A stretch of DNA of 64,000 bases from Durusdinium trenchii. Its lineage: Eukaryota; Sar; Dinophyceae; Suessiales; Symbiodiniaceae. The notes beneath the pieces were generated by a model. That model did no database searches and had not been told where the DNA came from. It worked only from the letters and a program-made list of their open reading frames with translations. Position 1 is the first letter of the stretch. Each line of letters opens with the position of its first letter. The stretch covers positions 457,375-521,374 of the forward strand of contig CAXAMN010021385.1 in NCBI GenBank assembly GCA_963970005.1, written 5' to 3'. Below are positions 40,913 through 51,848 of this stretch, in pieces. Position numbers and translations under genes: made by a program.

Positions 40913-41558
40913 GATGAGGAAGCACAGCTTCAACGGGCTCTCCGGGCCTCTCAAGCCGCTGAGGATGCACAGGAGCGTCGCCGCCTGATTGAGGAGCAAG
41001 ACGAGGAGTTCCGCCAGAGCCTTGCAACAGATGCCGCAAAGCACCGTATCGATGATGCATTGGCGCGGCTTGGATTCGAAGTGTCTTGTTTTCGAACAAA
41101 GAACGACAAAGGGAGACAGACTTTGATATGTAGCAAGGTGTAGGTTTCGCCAGAGACAGGGACTGGCTTGAACAGAAGAAAAGCGCAGAACTGTGGCACT
41201 TCCTGACTGATCCAGGTTGCAGGCATGTATGTAAGTATGAGACAAACACCTGAACCGAGACACAAAGTGGCGACAAACGTCCGATTTCCAAGTAACTCAA
41301 TGGACCAAAAGGATTTGCGCTGCTCAAGTGGACAGCTTGTAGCTTTATTCAAGTGGACAGCTTGTAATCTTATTCACATATTTGCACTTCAAGATATTGT
41401 CTTCACTATATGTCGTCGACTCTTGGATTGGTTCTTTCTGTTTGTAATCCTTTCACCAGCCTAGGCAGCTGGAAGCCATGGGCTTCGACAAAGCTGCGGC
41501 CGAAGAGGCTTTGCACGAAACTGGTGATCTTGAAGCTGCCATAGAGCTCTTGGCGTGA
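40913..41558 (+). CDS. C-terminal exons with UBA domain, probably fused to TCF25
   Basis: Exon 40913-about 41048 (acceptor gccag|GATG) encodes a charged helix (EEAQLQRALRASQAAEDAQE then RRRLIEEQDEEFRQSL) like the coiled region before ubiquitin-related domains. Exon 41465-41558 (acceptor cctag|GCAG) encodes QLEAMGFDKAAAEEALHETG then DLEAAIELLA and TGA. The M-G-F...A..AL..T..(N/D)..A...L pattern is a textbook UBA domain, which binds ubiquitin. Only about 95 bp separate the TCF25 frame stop from the first of these exons, too short for a new gene with a promoter, so I read them as the tail of the same protein. A separate downstream gene is the alternative. Confidence 0.65.
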
Positions 41559-42569
41559 AAAATAGACGGCTTTGAAGATGCACAACCTGGTGCTTGGCAG
41601 TTGTACATGCTCTCGAATATTTGGTTCTTATGGCCGTATGACCTTATCACAGAACGCTTGCTCTCGAGACAGTACCAAATCTAAGTATATATATGTATAA
41701 ATCCCACAAGTTCCTCGCTTCGTCCACTCTCTGCAAGCTTTAATTCGTGGGAGCTTCTAGCAAACTCGCTCCAGGACGGGGTAGAGCCAGATGTGCTCCA
41801 GTGACAAATCTCACATTGAGGGACAAAGCATCTGCGGGGGCCTGTAGCTGCAGGGCTTCTTGGCAAAGATTGGCACACAGCATTCAGAAAGGCATTACAA
41901 AATGAAACGTGGTGGGACAAATCCGGGCCTTGTTGGAGAGCTGAGGTTGAGTCAGCTGCAATATTTTGTTGAAATGCTATCGCTGGCAGACCAAAAATGC
42001 GTGAAGGGCAGATGAGCATGCTTCAAGCTGTCATTGAGCTATCTATGTATAGAATGGGTGATATGGTTATGACAGTATGACTATAGGCTGATCTCCCAAA
42101 CTCGGGTCTATGGAAAGTGTGAAGTGATGCAGCAAGACCTAGCGGCCAACATCTAGCCCAAGCCGTCCATCAATTTGTCGACCAGTTCATACCATTTGCT
42201 TTGATGGCCATGGCCATCACCAAGGCAACGGACGGAAGGTGCAGGCGGCAGGTGGGTCTGAGTTGTGTTTTTTTGTCTTGCTTTTTGTGGCACAACTGCA
42301 CAACTGTCAAACGCAGTGAAAGCCAGAGCTGTACAGAGAAGCATCCAGAAAATCAGGTACCGCAAACAGCTTTAGATTTGGCCTGGCTCGGCTAGAAGCA
42401 CCCGCACTCACCCCCATGCTCACAACTTGGCCAGGAACATGTCAGGGCAGAAGATTCAGAGATCATTATATACCTGTCCCTCGTTGCCACAGTCCTGCAA
42501 AGGGCGTCCGACACAAAAAAACACACACAGACGCACACACACACAGGGGAAAGGTTGAATTGCTTCAAT

Positions 42570-42700
42570 TCTAATAGCTTTTTGTTACTACTAGTAAGGC
42601 ACCTGTTGCTACTAGCGATGCACTTGTTCCTAGTAGCTTCTTGTTACTACTAGTAAGGCACCTGTTACTACTAGCGAGGCACTTGTTACTACTAGTAATA
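42570..42700 (-). repeat. Dispersed 20-nt modular repeat (reverse)
   Basis: Reads TTGTTACTACTAGTAAGGCA then GCTACTAGCGATGCACTTG several times: the reverse complement of the arrays at 34805 and 54630. Confidence 0.85.
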
Positions 42701-43264
42701 TCTCAGCTCAGATTGCATGTGTGCCATGGCGCAGTCTGAAGGTGTCCATGTTCCGGTGCCCTGCAAGCTTGCAATGTACTGTGAAGCAAGGCTCACTAGT
42801 GACTAGAGTGACTTGTGTTGGGCTCTGAGATGTATACTGTCGCGTGATGTGCTCGCTGCATTTGCCCTCAAAGTGTGGTTGTTGCAACCCACGGTGTGCA
42901 CCCACTTCATGGAGAGCTTGATCCTCAGTTCTTGCACGTCATTTGCCAAACCCTGAAAAGCTTGAGAACTTGCCTTGACATCATACCAACAAGAAGCTAA
43001 CATGGGCATTGCGGCATCGCTACTAGTAACAAGGGCATTACTACTAGGAGCAAATAGCTACTAGTAGCTATTTGCCGCTGTATACAAGGGAAGTACCAAG
43101 GCACACATTGAGTTTGAGGCCTTCATTCTGAAGGCGAGCGGGAGGGACAGAAGTGCCACATAGACAACATTGTCCACCCACATCACTAGCCTTGGAGAGG
43201 CACTTGTCACCGGTATAGACCCAAGTTCCCCACCCTAACCCCGTGACAGGATGCAACAGGTTGA

Positions 43265-43390
43265 TGGTGCAAGCGTCCTTGCTCCTAGTAGCGAGGCCAG
43301 GAGCCCCTAGTAGCGTCCTTTCTCCTAGTAGTAAGGCCAGGAGCCCCTAGTTCCTTGCTAGTAAGGCCAGGAGCCCCTAAGGCTTCTTGC
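43265..43390 (-). repeat. CTACTAGGGGCTCCTGGC repeat (reverse)
   Basis: CGTCCTTGCTCCTAGTAGCG and GCCAGGAGCCCCTAGTAGC, four imperfect units. Same family at 32022, 47565, 48025, 50315, 57655, 57890 and 62320. Confidence 0.85.
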
Positions 43391-44403
43391 TAGCTTCTCT
43401 TTATCCCTTCCTCTACGACACTATGACACAGATCCACCATCGCTCGTTCTCGCCAGACCATGAGACAAGTGGAATTGGTGCAGGTGTTTTCCACTACCAT
43501 CTCTCCAACTACCCCTTTCCACTAAAAGGCTTAGACCTTGACCTAATACTATACTGCGCCCACCAACGATAAAGCATTTTCGTTCGCATGCTGCATCGAC
43601 AAAACTATCTTGCTAGTTAAGGGCCGGGGCGGGCCGGAGCGGGCCGGGGCTGTTCATCAGCGCTGGAGGGGTCCTCCAATGAGCTGGCGGGCAGAGTCCA
43701 CGCCCGTTGCCCGGGCAAATGCACAACTGCGGATTGAATAGTGTCCATGGGTAAGCTTTCTGTGTGGAAGCTGAGGTACCAGAGGCAATCTGCATTTGCT
43801 GAAGATGAAAAGGAATATTTGAAATTGGCAACTTGGCTCAGTTGAGAGAAGCCCGAGCTCGCACACGCACACTGACGGTGAGTAGGAGTCAGCAACACCT
43901 GAGTCAGCAACCGCAAGTTATACACCACGGCAAGCGATTTGCCAACCAAACTGCATCAGCAACTTCTGGAGTTGGTACTTGTAGGAACATGACTAATCAC
44001 AAGTGTGTGTGTATATATATATATATACATCTACTGCACATAATAATTACATGCATAACATGATGTTATATGCATGTGGGCCCAGTTGGGCGGGTGGGTT
44101 GCCGGCGACCTTTTGTTTTTTTGCCGCGAAGATGATGTCTTCGGTGAGACTAGTGACACAAACTGCAATGGGCCAGGGGGTTGTGTTGTAACTTTGGATG
44201 CTTGGACACATACTCATTCTTTATGATTGCCCACTCTCTGGCGGGTTAGTAGGTCTTCATCGTAGCAGTTTGGAGTTTCAACCTTCAGATCTTTGGCATT
44301 CTGAGGCGAAGAAACTGCGAGAGATCCTCAAATTGGAGGCGCACAGATTGGTATCACTAGCTGCGAGCTCCCCGTGAGCCCATGCGTACTGTTTATCAAA
44401 ATA

Positions 44404-45050
44404 AAGTTCAGCAGGAGAAAGTGAAAGGTGGTGAAAGCCTGGCACAGAAGCTCGTCAGCAAGCACACCAGCAAGCAGATCAGCTGGAAGCGGTGGATACA
44501 GTTTCAATCTGCGGGCTTGCAGGAATCAGCAGGACAAGGTTGACTCCAAGGATTCTCTCCTGCAGGAGGCCGGGACAACGACCGTCGGTCTGTCACTGTT
44601 TTCAACGGGCTGCTATTGCCAATTGCAGGTGACAAAGTTGGCAGGAAAGCTTCCGGGTGATTCCGATGTCCTTGAAAAGACTCAGGTCCGGAATCTGGCC
44701 TAGCAGTTATGGCCTACCTCCAAAAACACAGCAGAACGCTTTGTGTTTTTTAGTTTTGTTGAAGCGCTTTGACAGGACATTACAGCGCTCCTTCCGGCTA
44801 AGACTGTGAAAGGAATCGAGCAGAGGAGGCAACAGGCCTGAAAAGTTCGAAAGTCCGGGTGATGTGCTTTCGGAAGGCTTTTATACGCTCGAAAGCTTTC
44901 TTGAAGCCTTTCAGATCTGACAGCTTTTCTGTCTCAATGCACGAAAGCATTGTGGAGGAGCAAGAGCGAAGACAAAACCGGGAGAAGAAGCAGGACTGCC
45001 TGGGAGATTTGCAAAGACAAGCAGTACATGTCCGAAGTTGTTGGAACATT
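44404..45050 (+). CDS. Coding-like exons upstream of the WD40 gene, unidentified
   Basis: About 44404-44540 encodes KVKGGESLAQKLVSKHTSKQ then ISWKRWIQFQSAG; 44627-44700 (acceptor ttgcag|GTGAC) encodes VTKLAGKLPGDSDVLEKTQ; 44925-45025 encodes SIVEEQERRQNREKKQDCLG then DLQRQA, a charged helix. All are plus strand and splice-flanked. They may be the N-terminal part of the WD40 gene that follows. Confidence 0.4.
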
Positions 45051-45541
45051 TCGTTGATCATTGTGATCTCCAAGGAGGAAGAACGTCGAGCTCCAGTTTT
45101 CATGTGTCGCCATGTAGCAGCCCAAGCTGCCTTTCCATTCTACCATTGTAGAGTGTCCGGAGATTTTTTTTCCTTTTAGACTTTGAGGATAGGCCAATCC
45201 TTAGCGTTTGCGTATCAGCAGACAGTAGGCCCGGTGCTGAGAGGGAGGGGATATGGAATGAATCTTCTCGACAATCACTCACAGTTGGCATTTGAGCAAT
45301 TCCCAAAGGACAGCGGTCTGCATCTCCAAAATAGTGGAATTGAGGTATCTCTTCACCTGCTCAAAGGTCATTGAACTTGGTGCACACATGAAATTCAGTT
45401 CTGTGACAAAAATGTGCCAAGGATGGCAATTTAATTTGCTGGTCGCTGGAAGAGAAGTTATTGAAGGCTCTGTACACCTTCGCAGGCATCGCCAGCGCAG
45501 TTCCTAGCCTACGTTTGTTGTTTTTCTTGTCAATGTGACAG

Positions 45542-48500
45542 GGCACACTGGTGCTGTGTTCACACTGGACGTCACTTCGGCCGGGCTCCAATTGCACTCA
45601 TCTCGGCTTGACTTGAGGGATTCAAGTTGGGCCAGCTACCAGGCTCCACCTTTGCTGATCAGTGGCTCTGCTGATGGCCAGGTGAAATTTTGGGAGGCCG
45701 AGCCAAGGTTTATGGTTTATGATGCAAAAAGCGGTGCCAATATTTTAACCTGTGAACATTGTTCGTTTTTGATTGTTTGTGGGTGTTCCGGAAACAGTGT
45801 TGACAACACCGTGTTTGTTGTTGTTGTTGTTCTTCTTTTTTGTATTCTACACAATCACTGGATTCAAAGTCCCTGGTGGTGCTGTGGGCAGGGAGACCCT
45901 ACACGTTTGACACCGCTGACTGTAACCTCACCCAAGAATACCTTGGAGCATGGAGGTCGTGTGAGGCGAGAGCAAAGCCCTGGCAAAGCCTTTTTGAGAT
46001 GTGTTGGGGGATTGATATGAGCAAAATGCAAAGCCTTGGATTAGTGCCAATGCAACACTTTGCATTTTCGGAGGGTGCTGAGATGGTGCCCTTTTGATGA
46101 GGCAGGGGTTCACAGCGAATCACCAATCTCCTCACTTTGTGTCTAGTTGTGGGTCGGCAGGGCTCCTCTGGACGGCGCTTCGCTAGCGCATCTGAAAAGC
46201 TGGGGTTGGGAACTTTGTTGCGTTGTTGGGAACTTTGATTCAGACCTTGTAGCAAGTCTTTGCAAGGCAAGTCTTAGAGCAAGCGAAGTTAGCGAAGTTT
46301 AGTTGTGACACGACAGTGCACATTATCCCTTCAGATGTGTGAGGTCCAAGCCTGCAGTCATTGCGGTTTGGCATGCCAGCCCAGCTGGAGAGACCAAGCA
46401 GTTGCTTGAGATCAAGGCCGAAACTATATATATATATAAGATGTCGTTGATGTGATTCTATGGGTACACAATGCATGTGTCGTACGCCGGCACATGTATA
46501 GTACTGTCCAAAGTGGCATTCATTTGCACTACGCTTGTTGACGGACTGTATGCGTCTATGAGTCACCGCGAAAATTACCTTTGTTGTGGTCACAGCCTCC
46601 GGCATTGGAAGTGTTGGATAGACTTAGCGGGGGAAGGGTGGGGCTGTGGCTTTCAGCGGTTGGCCTCTACTTTGGATTTCAATGCTATCTTGACTGTTGA
46701 CTGTTCATGTCTGTCATGTGTGGGTTGTCTCTGGGGGTTCCATCTTCTGTTCACTTTCACATCTTTTTCATGTGTTGTGGACGGTTCATGTGTATTCTCG
46801 ACAGGCATTATTTTTACAAGTTAACAACACATGTTGTTCTATGAACCCAATAGCGAAGAATTTACTTGCTTCAACATTTAGATTGAACTGTAGACAAAAC
46901 CCCTGTCGACGGGGAACGCAACGGAGCACTCTTTTGTGAGACAACTCGGTGCCTGTGTGATGGATGTACATGGTGCTGAGTGTTGGAACTCACTTGAGGT
47001 ACACTCAAGAGTCGACTCAAGAGCTCCAAGTCAACCTTGCTCTTGGTTTGACACGGCTCTTGCTGCTGCGGCTTGCTCACGTTGCCCGTGCCAGGAAATC
47101 TTTCAAGCATTTTCTGGTAGTGTGATCCATGGTTGCTGGATAGTCTGCAGGAAGTGCTTTGACCTGCAAGCGCAATTTCTTTTTCCCCAGATAGGGAGAG
47201 CTATTGGGGTTCTTGCTTCAAGTATAGGAAGAGGTGCTCGTGTCTTTGAAGCTCGGGTGGCGTATTTCTTTTTTAAGTTGTTGGATTCTGTTGGGGTCAT
47301 GAGTCAATGAGGATGCAAGGCTTTGTGACGACGCGCCCGAGATTGTAAGCACCTGGCAAATGGTATTGTCGGAGCATCCGGGGTTTCGTCCTTCGGTGCT
47401 TGTGCGATGCTGCACGCCAGCGGGGGTTGAGCTCACGCTGAGTGACGTCTTGTCGAGCCGTCTGTGCACATATATGGCGCATTTTGGCTTGTGTGCAGAG
47501 AGAGAGAGAGAGAGGCGAGGACCAAGAGGAGAGCGACTGGAGTGACCGAAATCGTTGCAACAAGAAGCTACTAGGAACAAAGGGCATCGCTACTAGGAGC
47601 AAGGACGCCACGAACGGGGCTCCTGGCATCGCTACTAGTAACAAGAAGGTACTGGACTTCAAGCCATGGAGCTGAGCGGATGGTTTGCACAGAGAACCCC
47701 ATGGAGACTGGTGCAATGGTGTGCCCGCCTTGATCCCGGGGCGGTTTGGACCGTTTGTGAGGAGGTTCTGTTTACTGACCGCGCTACATGTGGTGCGGGT
47801 ACCCTGAGCATCGGAACAAGACACCCCACTTCTCCCCAAAGTTGGCAGCTGTGACACTTCACACTAAAGTTGTTCCATTTCTACTGGGCAATGGCTGTGC
47901 TCACTTTCGGATCGTTCTCCCAGCAAGATTTCACTTTATAGTCGCCATGCGTGTCAGCCCGTGGCTCTCGCGGAGCATCTACTTCAAGATTTTGGACGGC
48001 ATGACTTGACCCTGAAACGAGCCCCGTTCGTAGCGTCCTTGCTCCTAGTAGCGATGCCAGGAGCCCCTAGTAGATGCAACCATGCGTCAGTTGTACATGT
48101 GAAACATCGCTCCTGGAGCGCCTGAAAAATCCCGAACTGCTCAAGACACAGCAAGAGCCTGCACGCCACACGAAATTGTTCAATTCATGCATCGCGTTGT
48201 GGCTGTGAACTTGTGGGCTGACGTGGGATGCCAGTCGGAAGCCAAACTGCTGAAGACGAAGCGCAACCCTGTTTGAGCATTTTCATTGTTTGGTTCCGCT
48301 AGTTTTTTTATGGAACTTTGGACTTTGGACATGGGCTTTACAGTATTTTTGGACCTATGCTCGGCAAGACTATGTCCAAAGCCCTGTGAAACCCCCACGT
48401 TTTGTGCCACTTCCATGGAACCCCCGAGGGTCTAAAACTCAAGGTCCTTGACAGCGCACACCATTGTTAATTATGACGGTCATGTTGCTTGAGTGATATG

Positions 48501-49110
48501 GTAAAACGCATGACTTTTGCTGGAATTAGAGCCCTGGCGAAGGATTTGCCCGGCAAAGCCAACGATTTGCAGTGGGGTGGAGGTGGAAAGCTGTCTTCGC
48601 CTCATTTTGGATAATCTGCACCCCCTTCCTCCTGAAATACACATTTGCACTTCGCTTGCTTCTTAGGAAACTTTTCTCCGCACATGACAATGGTACGGAG
48701 TTCCCAGCAGATCTCGGGCACTCAAAATGGCAGTGCATCCTTTTCACTGTGAGGTTATGTCGGCGTTTGGTCAGTGGAGGGTCCAGGCAGTTCCAGTTTC
48801 GCTTTCAATAGTTCCGTTGGTAGCGTGCTTCAGGGTTTGCACAATGAACAACATTCCACGTAGTGCATTCATCATTTAATTTCCTCGTGTCTCGAGCCTT
48901 GGACAGCCTTTTTCCAAAAGCTTTCACAGGGTCATTGATGAAGACCATCAAGCTGCACAATGCCGCAATATCTGCGCTGACGCTTACCTCTGATGCATCA
49001 ACACTGGCCGTCCTGGCATGGTTTCGCCAAACCAAGACACACCAGCTGGCCTCAACTGGCCAGGTGACAGCATCACATGACAAAACCTCCAAAGCTGCAC
49101 TGGCCCTGGT
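45542..49110 (+). CDS. WD40-repeat protein gene, scattered exons
   Basis: Exon 45542-about 45706 (acceptor tgacag|GGCAC) encodes HTGAVFTLDVTSAGLQLHS, then PPLLISGSADGQVKFWEAE: a full WD repeat with GH-like start and the 'SGSADGxVKxW' end. Exon 48930-about 49021 encodes SLMKTIKLHNAAISALTL then TSDASTLAVLA, another blade. A short piece at 46940-46980 (GACVMDVHGAE) may be part of a third. WD40 domains are scaffolds for protein complexes; which complex cannot be told from these blades. The 3.2 kb between blades contains at least one inverted repeat pair (47565/48075). Other blades must be in exons I could not find. Confidence 0.6.
45900..47560. other. No clear gene; presumed WD40-gene intron(s)
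   Basis: A frame at 45840-46097 has no motif. (TA)n at 46426-46440. Cys/Val-rich frame at 46471-46824 looks like translated GT-rich DNA. (GA)n at 47498-47514. Confidence 0.35.
47565..48075. repeat. Inverted pair of CTACTAG repeats flanking 360 bp
   Basis: Forward units at 47565-47652 (GGAGCAAGGACGCCACGAAC then GGGGCTCCTGGCATCG) and their reverse complement at 48013-48075 (GAGCCCCGTTCGTAGCGTCC). Even the unusual ACGAACGGGGCTC insert is shared, so the two arms can pair and look like copies of one event. The enclosed frame 47666-47854 shows no motif. Confidence 0.6.
48076..48929. other. No gene seen; presumed WD40-gene intron
   Basis: No splice-flanked coding piece recognised on either strand. 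Confidence 0.35.
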
Positions 49111-49179
49111 GTGACAGCGCGATCTTCTTGCAAGAAATGGTCAAGATTTGAAACTCTTCAGTCTTCAGAGTTTCATTTC

Positions 49180-49300
49180 TCTTTGGATTCCTGTTCAGGG
49201 CTTGAGATTGAGCAATTCGTATTTCCAAGTTTCTGCACTGAGGTAGATGTTTCACAGGCTGCTACAGAAACACTTGCGACATTTGAGGCAAGGAACTCAT
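49180..49300 (+). CDS. Coding-like terminal exon, unidentified
   Basis: After acceptor tgttcag|GGCTT the frame encodes LEIEQFVFPSFCTEVDVSQA then ATETLATFEARNS and TAG at 49300. Could be the end of the WD40 gene. Confidence 0.35.
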
Positions 49301-49551
49301 AGCTGAACAAACAAGAACATCCGGGGTGCAAATTTCGATCTCACCCTTCAGTGGGCCTGCTTGTAGCAAGTCTCATGGTCATTTTTGAAGCTTTCATTGC
49401 TTTAAAACGTTCTCCAGTTGAATCGCCCGCTGAATGCTGTGGCAGCATCGGGCTCAGCAGAGTTGGAATCTTGCCTCACCAATCACCAATATAATATACT
49501 ATACTGGCTATCTACTATCCTGTACAGTATTCTGTTTGGTTCTGCTTTGAG

Positions 49552-49825
49552 GTGACGGAGGACTTTGTAGCCCAGAAAAGTGGGGCGGTGGTGCTTGCGG
49601 GTGGCAAGGACTGATGGAGAGTGTGGGACTTCCAAGACGTGCTGGAACTCGACACACATGCCGTTGGACACATGCCGTCCAAGCTTCGCAAGCACAACGA
49701 ATACACAACTGGAAGTAGGACGCTCGCGATGTGACCCGTGCCAAAGATATGCAAGATGATGAGTTTGAAGCGAAGGCCAAGAAGAGTTTGATTGCAAAGT
49801 GCGATTTGAACAGTTTCATTTGTAG
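49552..49825 (+). CDS. Two exons joined across a GA-AG intron, unidentified protein
   Basis: Exon 49552-49608 (acceptor tttgag|GTGAC) encodes VTEDFVAQKSGAVVLAGGK. Reading on gives a stop at once; a GA donor (AAG|GACTGA) at 49609 and acceptor at 49718 remove 110 bp and join in phase to 49719-49825, DARDVTRAKDMQDDEFEAK then AKKSLIAKCDLNSF. GA-AG introns are known in Symbiodiniaceae. The charged second exon looks helical. No family recognised. The exons at 50429 and beyond may continue this gene. Confidence 0.5.
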
Positions 49826-49972
49826 GTGATTGACCCCTCCGGACAGATTTTGGCCGACGAGACCTTAGTTTTTCATTCTTTTCAAGCACATGAACAAATA
49901 TGTACTCACGTAGGGCCTGTTCATGCTTGTTGCGTCAGTGTCCCAGTCCTCCAGCACGTCTAAAGCGCACCA

Positions 49973-50033
49973 ACGATGGCCTCCAACCTACTAGCGATGG
50001 CCTCCAACCTAATAGCGATGGCCTCCAACGTTG
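49973..50033 (+). repeat. 21-bp repeat, three units
   Basis: AGCGATGGCCTCCAACCTAA in tandem; reverse complement of the 38289 array unit. Confidence 0.8.
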
Positions 50034-50309
50034 GATCCTTGATTGGATGGAAGACACATTAGCATCAACTTTTGCGGGGAATTGAAGGGCAAAGTAGCAG
50101 AGTAGTTCAGGCTGGCATTGGTCATTTTGGCCCTGTGCATGGCCTCCTGTCTTTGCCAAGGTGCCATTGGTTTGATAGTTGAAGATGTTTCTGCATTTTG
50201 AGCGACTTAGTTTGTTTATATATACTGTTATCACTAGCGTCTTCACTGCGAATATATCACTAGGTTCAGGTCCAAAGGTGCAATAATATCACTGTAGGCC
50301 TACATATTT

Positions 50310-50370
50310 TGTTGGCTACTAGGGGCTCCTGGCCTTACTACTAGGAGCAAGGACGCTACTTTGGGGCTCC
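50310..50370 (+). repeat. CTACTAGGGGCTCCTGGC repeat
   Basis: GCTACTAGGGGCTCCTGGCC then TTACTACTAGGAGCAAGGAC, one pair of units. Confidence 0.8.
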
Positions 50371-50428
50371 TTATAGGCCTGCCAATATCCCTATCATTAT
50401 CCATCCAAGTCTCCTTCTTCGCTTGGCT

Positions 50429-51160
50429 ACGAAGGTCACTAAACCACCTGCCCTGGCAGAAACCTCACCTGTTTATGTGGGAAGCTACCCACTTGGAAAG
50501 CTCCAAGTTCCGGGGCTCCGCATCTACAATGAGCCGTGTTTATTCAGTACAGAAAATGTGACGCAGGTTGTTTGTAGCTTTGCTTTCTTCCTTCCAGGCT
50601 CGATTCTTTAGATCTATACGAAATACACTTTGTAGATATCATTTGCGTGGAAAGTCCCTTCAATGTGGGAGTTGCCGACCCCAGGCTGAGCACCTGCGCT
50701 TGCTTTTGTTCATGTTTTGACGGCGCCTATAGTACTATATAGTAGAGCCAAACGTTTACCTGAAGGCTCAACCCTCAAGACAGCTCAAATGATGGTGTAA
50801 AAGTCTAAAGGACATTAAAGCAATTCCGAAGAAAGAAGACTGTTGCTGTGGCTCTCTGTGCTCCTAGTGACAATATGTGCAAGTCAGCATTGTATACGGA
50901 TACGACCGATACGTGCCTCTAAGACCGGCTGTGACCAGGATTGGGGCTGGTGGTGCTTTTGCCACAGTCTCTGAGGACAGATGGGTCAATTGGTATGCTC
51001 CACGAAGCCCTTTATGGCCCTCTTGCACACGACTTCAGAGATGATTCGCGAGCACCCAGAAAAAATGTTCCTTGTGTTCTTGATTTACCCCGCACGGGCA
51101 ATTGCAATTGCAAGTATGGGTGTGACTTGCTTGATTTGTTCAAAAGAGTAGCTGCCGCGT
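50429..51160 (+). CDS. Coding-like exons, unidentified gene
   Basis: 50429-50569 (acceptor cgaag|GTCAC, donor CAG|GTTGTT) encodes VTKPPALAETSPVYVGSYPL then GKLQVPGLRIYNEPCLFS. 50940-51033 may encode GAGGAFATVSEDRWVNWY, WD-like; 51034-51158 may encode EMIREHPEKMFLVFLIYPAR. The first is the most convincing. Together with 49552-49825 they could form one gene. Confidence 0.4.
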
Positions 51161-51747
51161 AGCTGCCTTCAGGATGGCTGCCTCAAGGTCCATGGCCTCG
51201 ACGGGAGTCTCCTCCACAGCGATACGCTGCCAGGGCCTTACGAATACAACATGCGGATTTGCTCAAAGAAAGGGACATCGAGTCATGCTGAGAAGATGCT
51301 CTTTCAAGGTTAAATGGTTTACAGGGTTTGCACACTGGAAAGGAGTTTCATGTGCCAAGGTCATAATGGTCTGAGGCTTGTTCGTTTGTCCGTGGTAAGA
51401 CTGTGATTGAACGCAGTTTGCCGATGCTCAACTGGTTCAACATGTGTAGAAATAATTCGCTGATTCCATTGCTTCTTGACATCGGGCAAATCTGGTGTGA
51501 TGGCAGCAACAGCTGGACAGCGACAAGCGCTTGTTGTTGTGCTGACCCGTTTGTTCTCCACAGACGCTTTCCCTTTCGGAGAGTGAAAGAGTGAAAGCTC
51601 CGTGCGAAGTGAACCGTGTGTCCTCCCCCCAAGACAATGTCGCTGACCAAGTAGAGGCACGTGCTCGAATGCTTCTATGAAACACGCTTTTGCCCCAACG
51701 TTTGAATTGAAGCAACTGTGGATTTCTGCACAGACATTTTTTTCAGG

Positions 51748-51848
51748 TACTCTCCGAAGGTGAAGATATGCAGCAGCTGGCCGATCAAGTCGGGGCCCAG
51801 CTTGCTGAAATTTGCTCCTTTGCGCTTTCGCTTTTGTGCTTGAACTGA
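51748..51848 (+). CDS. Coding-like terminal exon
   Basis: After acceptor tttttcag|GTACT the frame encodes VLSEGEDMQQLADQVGAQLA then EICSFALSLLCLN and TGA at 51846. Amphipathic; no family recognised. Confidence 0.4.

Larger units (their letters stand above)
41559..44403. other. Repeat-rich intergenic region, no clear gene
   Basis: Contains the reverse-oriented modular repeat (42570-42700), further CTACTAG units at 43010-43070 and 43270-43390, an (ACAC)n run at 42519-42543, a (TA)n at 44015-44030 and a GGCCGGxGC cluster at 43620-43650. A possible exon at about 43810-43875 (AQLREARARTRTLT before GTGAGT) is the only coding hint. Confidence 0.5.

Noticed and set aside
49606..49620. Nonsense mutation or RNA-edited stop in a WD-like frame
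   Set aside because: A GA-AG intron at 49609-49718 joins the frame in phase and is simpler.
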